Shown piece by piece: positions 1 through 7,082 of a stretch of 16,128 nucleotides of DNA. This stretch comes from an uncultured Burkholderiales bacterium. GTDB taxonomy: Bacteria > Pseudomonadota > Gammaproteobacteria > Burkholderiales > Burkholderiaceae_C. A program made the translations under genes and the position numbers. The notes under the pieces are model-generated. The model made no database searches. It had not been told where the DNA came from and saw nothing but the letters and a program-made list of their open reading frames with translations. The first letter of the stretch is position 1. Every line of letters starts with the position of its first letter. The stretch is taken from contig CAJBLW010000028.1 of assembly GCA_903953985.1 (NCBI GenBank), positions 1-16,128 on the forward strand, given 5' to 3'.

Positions 1-44
1 GACCCTATTAAAACAAGAGACTTTGTCTTAAATCAAAGGAAAAA

Positions 45-872
45 ATGGCTGTTTACTGGATTGGTGATATTCAAGGCTGTGATGCCCCGCTTGGCCGCTT
101 GCTGGAAAGTGTGGCGTTTTCACCCAGCCGTGACCATTTGATCGTGCTGGGTGATCTGGTCAATCGCGGCCCGGATTCCGCCGGCGTGCTGCGCCGCTTG
201 ATGGCATTGCAAGGCAGTGTGCAGTGTGTGCTGGGTAACCATGATTTGCATGCCTTGGCTGTGGCTTTTGGACACAGCCGCCCCAAACGGCTGGACACGC
301 TGGATGGCCTGCTGCAAGCGACCGACCGATCCGAGTTGATCGATTGGCTGCGCCAGCAGCACTTGGCGCTTTGGTCTCACAACGTTTTGTCGGTGCATGC
401 AGGGGTTTTGCCTGGCTGGACCCTGGACAAAACCTTGTCCTTAGCGAACGAGGTGCAAGCCGTTTTGCGCGGGCCAGATTTGCCGTATTTTTTAGCCCAC
501 ATGTATGGCAACGAGCCCGCCGCTTGGCGCGACGACTTGCAGGGCCTGGACCGCTGGCGCGTCGTGGCAAACGCTTTGACGCGCCTGCGTTTTTGCGCTG
601 CCGATGGCACGATGGAATTTGCCACCAAAGACAGCGCCGCGCAGGCGCCAACAGGCTTCATGCCCTGGTTCGATGTGCCAGGGCGGCGCACGGCCGACAT
701 CACGGTGGCCTTTGGCCACTGGTCCACGCTGGGCCGACAAGACCGCAGCGACATCTGGGCTTTGGACACCGGTTGCGTCTGGGGCGGCTGCCTGAGCGCC
801 ATGCGCCTTGGCGAAGACGGGCAGCATCAACGGGTTCAAGTGGCATGCGAGCAGGCGCAGCTGCCGGGTTGA
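45..872 (+). CDS. apaH: Bis(5'-nucleosyl)-tetraphosphatase, symmetrical (ApaH)
   Basis: Encodes 275 residues, the usual ApaH length. ApaH is a cytoplasmic, metal-dependent calcineurin-type phosphoesterase that splits Ap4A into two ADP and, as later work on the family showed, removes Np4 caps from RNA. The metallophosphatase motifs are visible in order: GDIQGC (7-12), GDLVNRGPDS (36-45), GNHDLH (64-69), VHAG (117-120) and FGHW (223-226); these supply the Asp, His and Asn ligands of the two-metal centre. MYGNEPAAW (153-161) is a further ApaH-type segment. The ATG is preceded by AAAGGA (35-40) with four bases between, supporting this start. It is convergent with the smr gene 9 bp downstream. It is a housekeeping gene, intact, with nothing unusual in it. 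Confidence 0.96.
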   Translation: MAVYWIGDIQGCDAPLGRLLESVAFSPSRDHLIVLGDLVNRGPDSAGVLRRLMALQGSVQCVLGNHDLHALAVAFGHSRPKRLDTLDGLLQATDRSELIDWLRQQHLALWSHNVLSVHAGVLPGWTLDKTLSLANEVQAVLRGPDLPYFLAHMYGNEPAAWRDDLQGLDRWRVVANALTRLRFCAADGTMEFATKDSAAQAPTGFMPWFDVPGRRTADITVAFGHWSTLGRQDRSDIWALDTGCVWGGCLSAMRLGEDGQHQRVQVACEQAQLPG

Positions 873-881
873 TGGCAGGCC

Positions 882-1520
882 TCAGCCGCCCGGCTTGAGC
901 AAGACCAACAAGGCCCCCGCCCCGCCCTCGGCCGGCTTGGCCTGAACGAAAGCCAGGACCTGGTTTTTTTGTACCAGCCAGCTGTGCACTTTGGACTTGA
1001 GCACCGGCGTTTTGCCGGGCGAGCCCAAGCCTTTGCCATGCACCACGCGCAAACAGCGCAAGCCTTGGCGTTGCGCCTGGCGGATGAACTCGGACAGTGC
1101 CACACGGGCTTCGTCGGTCCGCAGGCCGTGCAGATCGATCTCGCGCTGAATCGACCAATCGCCCTTGCGCAGCTTGTGGATCACATCACGGCCAATGCCC
1201 GGACGGCGAAAACTCAGAGCGTCATCGGTGTCGAGCAAGGTGCTGGCATCGAACTCGTCGCTCAGGCAATCGCGCAGCACCGCCTCGTTGTCTTTTTGAA
1301 GTTGGTGCGCAATCGGGGCTGGGCTGGGACCCTCCAGCTTGACTTGGCCGTGTGCAGGCAAACGCTGCACGACCCCCACGGCTCGCACAAACAAGTTGAT
1401 TTCGGCCTCGCGCTGGCGGGCAGCCAAGGCCTGGGCTGCAGCCAGCGCCTGGGCTTGCGCGTGGGCTTCGGCCAGCTTCTGGCGGACTTTTTTCAGGTCT
1501 TGCAAGGCGTTGATTTTCAC
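882..1520 (-). CDS. Smr-domain (SmrB/YfcN-like) endonuclease family protein
   Basis: A 212-residue protein with an Ala/Gln/Arg-rich, probably coiled-coil N-terminus (about 5-40), a linker, and a C-terminal Smr domain (about 125-208). The Smr signatures are DLHG (129-132) and HGKG (161-164). The preceding segment, FRRPGIGRDVIHKLRKGD (104-121), resembles the pre-Smr stretch of SmrB rather than the short stand-alone SmrA. E. coli SmrB cleaves mRNA at collided ribosomes; whether this one does is inference from family. Translation begins at GTG (1520), supported by an AGGA ribosome site. It is the last gene of a minus-strand series after the truncated globin (59 bp gap). Its 3' end abuts convergent apaH. 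Confidence 0.9.
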   Translation of the reverse strand: MKINALQDLKKVRQKLAEAHAQAQALAAAQALAARQREAEINLFVRAVGVVQRLPAHGQVKLEGPSPAPIAHQLQKDNEAVLRDCLSDEFDASTLLDTDDALSFRRPGIGRDVIHKLRKGDWSIQREIDLHGLRTDEARVALSEFIRQAQRQGLRCLRVVHGKGLGSPGKTPVLKSKVHSWLVQKNQVLAFVQAKPAEGGAGALLVLLKPGG

Positions 1521-1526
1521 GGGAAA

Positions 1527-1530
1527 TCCT
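1527..1530 (-). promoter_or_regulatory. Ribosome-binding site fixing the GTG start of the Smr gene
   Basis: On the minus strand AGGA lies six bases before the GTG at 1520-1518. No ATG in the same frame is equally well placed, so this site is the reason for choosing the GTG. Confidence 0.6.
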
Positions 1531-1579
1531 GGCTGGACGTTAGTGGGCGTGCATGGCGCACAAGCAGATCGCGTTCACC

Positions 1580-1984
1580 TCAATCGCCCCGATTGCGCAT
1601 CCAATCGCCGGTCTTGAAAAAGCTGGCATTCAGCCGCTCGCGCAGCACGGGGTCAACCTGTGTCTCGGTCATGGCCTGGTCCATGCAGGCCAGCCACTGA
1701 TCGCGCTCGAGCACGCCAATCGAAAACGGCATGTGGCGCATGCGCAAACGCGGATGGCCAAAGCGCTCGGTGTAGTGCTCGGGCCCACCTAGCCAGCCGC
1801 ACAAAAACCAAAACAATTTGTTGCGGGCATCTTGCAGGGTGCTGCCGTGCGCATCGCGCAGCGCCTTGTAGCTTGGCTCGAGGTCCATCAGGTCATAAAA
1901 GCGCTCGACCAAGCTGCGCACAGCCGCTTCACCGCCGATCCAAGCAAACGGACTGTCCAAGGGCGGCTTTTCTTCGGTGTTCAT
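1580..1984 (-). CDS. Group II truncated haemoglobin
   Basis: Encodes 134 residues from the ATG at 1984; the frame stays open to a TTG at 2008, but that start has no ribosome site and adds eight residues the family does not need. Group II truncated globins are cytoplasmic haem proteins that bind oxygen and NO and are linked to redox or nitrosative stress. Numbering from this ATG, visible hallmarks are the B10 tyrosine in FYDLM (Tyr30), the WLGGP segment, GHPRLRMRHMPF carrying the proximal histidine (His84), and the G8 tryptophan in RDQWLACM (Trp97), which is diagnostic of group II. It lies between the permease (43 bp upstream in transcription order) and smr, so co-transcription is likely. Confidence 0.93.
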   Translation of the reverse strand: MNTEEKPPLDSPFAWIGGEAAVRSLVERFYDLMDLEPSYKALRDAHGSTLQDARNKLFWFLCGWLGGPEHYTERFGHPRLRMRHMPFSIGVLERDQWLACMDQAMTETQVDPVLRERLNASFFKTGDWMRNRGD

Positions 1985-2027
1985 AGGGCTCGATTGTGCA
2001 ATGTGCAAAGGGGCAAGTCGACGGCAG

Positions 2028-4580
2028 TCACTGCGCCGCCTGCCGCAAAGTCTGCACCACTGGCTGGCGCAAGACCCCGGCCAGACTCAAGCTTCCGGCA
2101 GCCCAGGCCAGCAAGGCCCCCAGCAAGCCACCGGCCAATGGGGCCCACAAAGGGGGTTGCCAAGCAAACTCAAAAGCGTAGCGGGCCAAGGCCCAACCCA
2201 CCACCAACGCCATGGCACTGGCCATGAACCCGGCCAGCCAGCCAATACCCAACAGCTCGGTGCGCTGCACCTGCGCCAGCAGACTGCGGCCTGCACCCAG
2301 CGCCCGCATGATGGCGTATTCGCGCTCACGCGCCTGGCGGCTCGCGCCCACTGCGGCCAGCAACACCATCAGGCCCGCCGCCAAAGTGAAGGCAAACAAA
2401 AACTCCACGGCCCGGATCACCTGGTCCATGACCCGCTGCACCTGCGCCAGCGTGCTGCGCATGTCCACGCTGGTGATGTTGGGGAAGGCGTTGACCATGG
2501 CGTTTTCAAAACCCGGCACGCCCTCAGGCGAGCGGAAAGCCGCCATGTAGGTCATGGGCAAATCGGGCATTTGCGAGACCGGAAACAGCATGAAGAAGTT
2601 GGCCCGCATCGAGGCCCAATCCACCTTGCGCAACGAGGTGACCCGTGCCTCATGCGGCTGCCCGGCAATGTCAAAGCCCAGGCGGTCACCCAGCTTCAGG
2701 CCCAGCGCCTGGGCGATGCCCTCTTCCACACTCACGCCATCGGCCTCTTCGGCCTGCCAGCGCCCGGCCACCAAGGGGTTGTGTCCGGGCAAGACCGCGC
2801 TGTGCGAGAGGTTGACTTCACGGTCGAGAAAGCGTTTGCCCCGGTCAGCTTCCAGGTCATCGGGGCCAATGACACGGCCGTTGATGGCCACCAGCCGGCC
2901 CCGGATCATGGGGAACCAATCGGGCGACTGCACGCCCGCTTTGTCCAGATGCGCCAAAAAGTCCTTGGCCTGCTCGGGCTGCACGTTGATGACAAAGCGG
3001 TCGGGCGCATTCACCGGCGTGGCCTGGCGCCAACTGGCGATCAGGTCGGTGCGCAGCAAGACCAGCAAAGCCAGCGCCAGCAAGCCCACCGACAAAGCAC
3101 TGACTTGCACCACTGCGAACACCGGCCGCGCCGCCACCTGCCGCGTCGCCAGACGCAACCAGCGCGGAGCCGACTCATCCGGCACCATCCGGCGCAGTAA
3201 AAACAAAGCCGCTGCCGCCAGAGCGGCAAACACCAAGAGCGCCACGCCAAAACCCCCCACCGTGATCAGGCCCAGCGTCAGGTTGCGGCTGACCATGAGC
3301 AAGGTGACGGCAAAGCCGAGCAAACCCATCACCAACACCAGGCCCGAGCGCACCTGCACACTACCCAGGTCGCGGCGGATCACGCGCAGCGGTGGCACCT
3401 TGGCCAATTGCAGTACAGGCGGCAGGCCAAAAGCCACCAACAGCGTCAAGCCCATGGCCAGACCCATCAGCGCCGGCTGCAGCGTGGCGCCGGGTAAGTT
3501 GGCATCCACCAACCCCACCAGCAACTGCACAAATCCCAGGTGCACGCCATAACCGGCCAGCACCCCCAGCACGCTGGCCGCCAGGCCAGCGCCCAGAAAC
3601 TCCAGGCCATAACTCAATGTGAGTGTGCGCTGGCTTTGCCCCAGGACACGAAGCAATGCACAAGCGTCGAGCTGCCGCTCGGCAAAACTGCGGGCCGCCA
3701 AAGCCACCGCCACGGCGCACAGCAAGGCGGCCAGCAAAGCCACCAGGTTCAAAAACTGCGAGGCCCGGTCCAGGGTCTGACGCATCTCGGGGCGGCCGCT
3801 GCCCAGCGACTCGACTTTCACACCCCTCACCTCGGGCTTGTCGGCCTCAGCTTGCGCCCAGGGCAAAAACTGACCCACGGCAGCATCGCTGCCCGCCACG
3901 GCCAAGCGCCAGCTCACGCGGCTGGCCGGCTGCACCAGGCCCGTCGAGGCCAAGTCGGCCATGTTCATCATCACGCGCGGGGCAAAACCCATGAAGCCCG
4001 CGCCCCGGTCGGGCTCGCGGGTGATGGTGGCACCAATGCGCAAACTGCGCTCGCCCAAACCCAGCCTCTGGCCCACCTGCACGTTCAGGGCTTCGAGCAA
4101 GGCCACATCGACCCAAACCTCGCCCTCGGGCGGAATGCTGGCCGCTTTTTGGCCGGCGATCTCGAGGCGGCCGCGCAAGGGATAACCGGACTCCACGGCT
4201 TTGAGGGCCACAAGGCGCGTAGCGGGCGGGGTAACGGCTGGCGTGTCAGGTGGAGAGGCGGCATCCGGCAAGTTCATGGCCCGCGCCATGGTCGGGAAAC
4301 TCACATTGGTGTTGCTTTGCAAACCGGCAGCGCGGGCCTTTTGCAAAAAGGCGTCGGGGGTGCGCTGATCACTCACCACCACCGCGTCTCCCCCCAACAG
4401 CTGGCGCGCATCACGCCACAAGCCCGACTGCATCCGGTCGGCCAGAAAACCCACCGCCGTCAAGGCCGCCACGGCCAATGCCACCGACAACATCAACAGA
4501 CGCAACTCGCCCGCCCGCAGGTCACGCCACAACTGGCGAGCACCCAGCTTCAAACCATGCATCCAAGACTGATTGTTCAT
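2028..4580 (-). CDS. ABC transporter permease, FtsX/MacB family (YbbP-like)
   Basis: An 850-residue inner-membrane protein. It has an N-terminal membrane segment (about 27-47), a long periplasmic domain, a first FtsX domain with several membrane helices, two or three middle helices, a second periplasmic domain, and a C-terminal FtsX domain containing EREYAIMRALGAGR, the usual cytoplasmic coupling segment. This duplicated layout and length match YbbP-like permeases of the LolCDE/MacB superfamily, which handle lipids or peptides in the envelope. The frame is open upstream to 4880, but that stretch lies inside the LysR gene and has low-quality composition; the ATG at 4580 (MNNQSW) gives the family-typical start, though its ribosome site is weak. 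The expected partner ATPase (YbbA/LolD-like) is not adjacent. It is transcribed toward the globin and smr genes. Confidence 0.9.
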   Translation of the reverse strand: MNNQSWMHGLKLGARQLWRDLRAGELRLLMLSVALAVAALTAVGFLADRMQSGLWRDARQLLGGDAVVVSDQRTPDAFLQKARAAGLQSNTNVSFPTMARAMNLPDAASPPDTPAVTPPATRLVALKAVESGYPLRGRLEIAGQKAASIPPEGEVWVDVALLEALNVQVGQRLGLGERSLRIGATITREPDRGAGFMGFAPRVMMNMADLASTGLVQPASRVSWRLAVAGSDAAVGQFLPWAQAEADKPEVRGVKVESLGSGRPEMRQTLDRASQFLNLVALLAALLCAVAVALAARSFAERQLDACALLRVLGQSQRTLTLSYGLEFLGAGLAASVLGVLAGYGVHLGFVQLLVGLVDANLPGATLQPALMGLAMGLTLLVAFGLPPVLQLAKVPPLRVIRRDLGSVQVRSGLVLVMGLLGFAVTLLMVSRNLTLGLITVGGFGVALLVFAALAAAALFLLRRMVPDESAPRWLRLATRQVAARPVFAVVQVSALSVGLLALALLVLLRTDLIASWRQATPVNAPDRFVINVQPEQAKDFLAHLDKAGVQSPDWFPMIRGRLVAINGRVIGPDDLEADRGKRFLDREVNLSHSAVLPGHNPLVAGRWQAEEADGVSVEEGIAQALGLKLGDRLGFDIAGQPHEARVTSLRKVDWASMRANFFMLFPVSQMPDLPMTYMAAFRSPEGVPGFENAMVNAFPNITSVDMRSTLAQVQRVMDQVIRAVEFLFAFTLAAGLMVLLAAVGASRQAREREYAIMRALGAGRSLLAQVQRTELLGIGWLAGFMASAMALVVGWALARYAFEFAWQPPLWAPLAGGLLGALLAWAAGSLSLAGVLRQPVVQTLRQAAQ

Positions 4581-4656
4581 GCCCTGACCATAACCGAGGG
4601 GGGAAGGTCTGGCAGGGCTGGGGGTTTGGCGGGCACCTGACACACACCCGATGCGA

Positions 4657-4672
4657 GCACCCCGTCGGGTGC
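4657..4672 (-). terminator. Possible stem-loop 3' of the LysR gene
   Basis: GCACCC-CGTC-GGGTGC forms a perfect 6 bp GC stem with a four-base loop 15 bp past the LysR stop codon. An overlapping alternative, ACCCGA...TCGGGT (4646-4670), also exists. There is no T run on the minus strand, so this may be an inefficient or Rho-assisted terminator, or chance in GC-rich DNA. It lies in the 106 bp gap between the LysR gene and the permease, which holds nothing else I can identify. Confidence 0.3.
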
Positions 4673-4686
4673 CAGATAGGCTGGTT

Positions 4687-5706
4687 TTAAGTCGCACGGC
4701 CCCGGGCTCTGGCTTGTTCACGCGCCAACTCATACGCGGCCTGAACAAAGGATTCCTCAAGGTCCTCCCCTGCAGGGGTCGGCTTGGCATCCGACCAACG
4801 CACGATGGCCACCCGCGCACCGTCAATCGTTTCCTGGATGGGCACCCTGCACAAGCCACTGGCTTGCATGCGCGATGCATGAACCTCCATCGGCATGGCC
4901 GCCACCAGGTCGCTGTGCCGGGCCAGCGTTTCCAGGCCCGTCAAGGTCTGACAGGTCACGGAGCATTGAGGCGAGGCCAAACCAGCATGCTGAAAAGCAC
5001 GGTCCAAACCCCGGGCGACCGAACTCTCTAGGCTGGGCAATACCCATTGAGCCCCCACCAACTGCGACAAAGTTTGGGCGTTTTGCAGCGGATGTCCGGG
5101 ACGTACAACCACAGACACCGTGGTGGCGTAGAGCGCGCGGGTGACGAACTCAGGCCCCAATTGTTCAGCTGGCAAAGACATCACGGCAAAGTCAGGTGCG
5201 CCTTCGCGCAAACCGCCCAACTGAAAGCTTGGCGGCACGATGTTCAATTGCACCCCCGGCCAACGAAGCCGAAATGCCGGAATCACCTGCGGCAACAAGG
5301 CCATGGTGGCAAAGTGGGACAGCGCCACCACCAGACGTCCTTCTTTGTGACCCCGTCTTTGCTGCACATCTTCACCGGCTTGACGCGATTGGCTGCGAAT
5401 CGCTCGGGCGCGCGGCAGCAAGGCCAGGCCATATTCTGTAGCCTGTACCCCACGCAAGCCGCGCTCGAACAAGGTGACCCCGAGGGACTCTTCCAGACGG
5501 CGCAGTTGTTTGCTCACGGCCGGTTGCGAACTGCCCAGCTTGCGAGCTGCAGCCGTCACACTGCCCGCATCCGCAATTTCAGCCAGCAACACCAGCGCAG
5601 CCGGGTCAGGCATGCAGGCAGAGGTCGACTTTTTAGGCCCCCCGTCATGGACAGATGTGATGGACCCAGCTGAAGAATTTGCGGATTCAGGCATCGGACC
5701 ATCCAT
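4687..5706 (-). CDS. LysR-family transcriptional regulator
   Basis: Encodes up to 339 residues. A LysR winged helix-turn-helix is clear at about 38-97, with GSVTAAARKLGSSQPAVSKQ as the core helices and LFERG closing the wing. The effector domain runs from about 115 to 320. LysR proteins usually begin a few residues before the first helix; here 31 extra Ser/Pro/Gly-rich residues precede MPDPAALVLL, so the true start may be the ATG at 5613 (308 residues, the common size). None of the possible starts (5706, 5694, 5613) has a convincing ribosome site. The gene is divergent from the kynureninase-hyuAB-bug operon across a 94-187 bp gap containing a dyad, the classical arrangement for a LysR regulator of the neighbouring operon; the effector would then be the pathway substrate or an intermediate. 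That role is inference. Confidence 0.92.
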   Translation of the reverse strand: MDGPMPESANSSAGSITSVHDGGPKKSTSACMPDPAALVLLAEIADAGSVTAAARKLGSSQPAVSKQLRRLEESLGVTLFERGLRGVQATEYGLALLPRARAIRSQSRQAGEDVQQRRGHKEGRLVVALSHFATMALLPQVIPAFRLRWPGVQLNIVPPSFQLGGLREGAPDFAVMSLPAEQLGPEFVTRALYATTVSVVVRPGHPLQNAQTLSQLVGAQWVLPSLESSVARGLDRAFQHAGLASPQCSVTCQTLTGLETLARHSDLVAAMPMEVHASRMQASGLCRVPIQETIDGARVAIVRWSDAKPTPAGEDLEESFVQAAYELAREQARARGRAT

Positions 5707-5739
5707 AACATAAAGACATGATTATTACCTTTTCAAGGA

Positions 5740-5768
5740 TTGTTGGAATACCAACCTCTGAATAACAT
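5740..5768 (+). promoter_or_regulatory. Candidate promoter of the kynureninase-hyuAB-bug operon
   Basis: TTGTTG (5740-5745) and TAACAT (5763-5768) are spaced by 17 bases and match the sigma-70 boxes at 3/6 and 4/6 positions. The weak boxes and the overlapping dyad fit an activator-dependent promoter, but matches of this quality arise by chance. Confidence 0.3.
5742..5755. promoter_or_regulatory. Dyad GTTGGAATACCAAC, candidate LysR-type operator
   Basis: A perfect inverted repeat, GTTGG-AATA-CCAAC, lies in the divergent gap between the LysR gene and the operon. T at 5741 and A at 5753 are separated by 11 bases, fitting the T-N11-A LysR box rule. Imperfect direct repeats, cATAACATa (5704-5712) and aATAACATg (5761-5769), flank it. 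LysR autoregulation and operon control from such a site is standard for the family; binding here is inferred. Confidence 0.45.
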
Positions 5769-5790
5769 GACTAGGTCTCTTCCACGATTC

Positions 5791-5794
5791 GGAG
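5791..5794 (+). promoter_or_regulatory. Ribosome-binding site supporting a TTG start for the kynureninase gene
   Basis: GGAG ends six bases before TTG at 5801. The alternative ATG at 5825 has no purine-rich site at the right distance, so the TTG is preferred. Confidence 0.5.
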
Positions 5795-5800
5795 TCTGGT

Positions 5801-7048
5801 TTGCCACTGACCCTTGCCGATTGCATGCACCTCGATGCCCACGACCCCGGTCACATCCGTTTGGCCCAGGTGGGGGACCGCTTTGACCCTGGCACACCAG
5901 GAACGCTGTATTTCGATGCCAACTCGATCGGACCCATGCCGCGCACGGCACCCTCGAAAATGCAGACCGTGCTGCAAGACGGTTGGGCCAAAGCACGGCG
6001 ACGAAGTTGGAACGAGCTGGACTGGCTTGAGCAGCCCCGCATGCTCGGTGCCTCGATTGCCCATCTGATCGGGGCGGGCAGCAACGATGTCCGGGTCACG
6101 GACACCACCAGCATCAACCAGTACAAGTTGTTGCGCTATGCGCTCAGCGTTGCAGCCCCACGCCGTGTGATCGTGCTGGAACGCCACGTGTTTCCCTCCA
6201 ACCGCTATGTGGCCGAAGCCATCGCCCGGGAGCATCTGGCCGAGCTGCGTTTCATCGACGATACATCTCAATTGCCTGCGGCCTTGGCGCCACAAGACGT
6301 GGCCGTGGTGGCCTTGTCCCATGTGGATTACCGCAGCAGCACACGACTGGACATGGCTGGTTCGAACCGCTGCATTCGCGCGGCGGGTGCTTTGAGCCTT
6401 TGGGATCTTTCACATTCGGCGGGTGCCGTGGCCATTGCCTTGCGCGAAAGCGACAGCGACTTGGCGGTGGGATGCGGCTACAAATACCTGTGCGGCGGAC
6501 CGGGCGCACCGGCATTTTTGTACATCCACCCACGCTGGGCCGATGCCGCTTGGCCCGCCATGGCTGGCTGGATGGGGCATGCCGACACTTTCGCCTTTGA
6601 TGCCGACTACATACCAGGCGCAGGGGCTGACCGTTTTTTGGTGGGTACCCCCGCCGTCCTGGCCAATGCTGCTTTTTCGGCAGCAGCAGAGCTGTGGCGC
6701 GAGGTCGACCCGCTGGCCCTGGACCAGTGCCACAGGTCATTGACCGACACCTTGATTCAACTCTTCGATGAACAGTGCGCCGCTTGGCCGTTGCACTTGT
6801 CCAGCCCACGAAGTCACGCCCAACGTGGCGGCCATGTGGCCCTGCAGTTCGATGGGGCTGCCGCATTGGCGCAAGCCCTGGTCGAGCAAGGCGTCATCGT
6901 TTCTTCGCGCAAACCCGACGCTTTGCGCTGGGGTGTTCACCCATTGACCACAACCCATCAACAACTGTGGTCAGCGGTGCAGGTCTTGCGGCAATTGCTG
7001 ATCAGCGGCAGCTGGCAGGACACCCGCTTTGAACGCCCCATGGTCTGA
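5801..7048 (+). CDS. Kynureninase-family PLP enzyme
   Basis: 415 residues from a TTG start (407 from the ATG at 5825). Kynureninase is a cytosolic fold-type I PLP enzyme that cleaves kynurenine to anthranilate and alanine. Family motifs appear in order: FDANSIG (38-44), SWNELDW (69-75), VTDTTSIN (99-106, cofactor phosphate), VFPSNRYVAEA (130-140), WDLSHSAGAV (201-210), GCGYKYLCGGPGAPAFLY (224-241) with Lys228 as the Schiff-base lysine, GWMGH (256-260) and RFLVGTPA (278-285). Overall resemblance to bacterial KynU is strong to the C-terminus. Departures from the usual pattern are HVDYRSSTRLDM where KynU commonly has HVNYKTGYMHDM, and Cys231 where KynU has Asn. kynA, kynB and anthranilate genes are absent nearby; instead hyuA starts 35 bp downstream. 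It may therefore act on a kynurenine analogue, so I do not assign the kynU symbol. Confidence 0.87.
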   Translation: MPLTLADCMHLDAHDPGHIRLAQVGDRFDPGTPGTLYFDANSIGPMPRTAPSKMQTVLQDGWAKARRRSWNELDWLEQPRMLGASIAHLIGAGSNDVRVTDTTSINQYKLLRYALSVAAPRRVIVLERHVFPSNRYVAEAIAREHLAELRFIDDTSQLPAALAPQDVAVVALSHVDYRSSTRLDMAGSNRCIRAAGALSLWDLSHSAGAVAIALRESDSDLAVGCGYKYLCGGPGAPAFLYIHPRWADAAWPAMAGWMGHADTFAFDADYIPGAGADRFLVGTPAVLANAAFSAAAELWREVDPLALDQCHRSLTDTLIQLFDEQCAAWPLHLSSPRSHAQRGGHVALQFDGAAALAQALVEQGVIVSSRKPDALRWGVHPLTTTHQQLWSAVQVLRQLLISGSWQDTRFERPMV

Positions 7049-7082
7049 ACCTTTTTACCCTTGCCATCCCAACCGGACCCCC

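Noticed and set aside
1..10. GACCCTATTA at the window start recurs near 11197
   Set aside because: A single ten-base match, one copy inside a coding region, is compatible with chance.
873..900. Terminator between apaH and smr
   Set aside because: An imperfect CTCAGCC/GGCTTGAG stem exists at 885-900 but it has a bulge, lies within smr coding sequence and has no T run.
1977..3200. 407-codon open frame on the plus strand
   Set aside because: It is antisense to the permease; composition rich in Gln, His, Arg and Pro is typical of a shadow frame in high-GC DNA.
3540..4640. 366-codon open frame on the plus strand
   Set aside because: It is antisense to the permease, shows no recognisable domain and has shadow-like composition.
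4581..4880. 100-residue N-terminal extension of the permease frame to an upstream start at 4880
   Set aside because: It lies on the same strand inside the LysR coding region, in another frame, has Arg/Pro-rich composition without domain features, and the ATG at 4580 gives a family-typical membrane-protein start.
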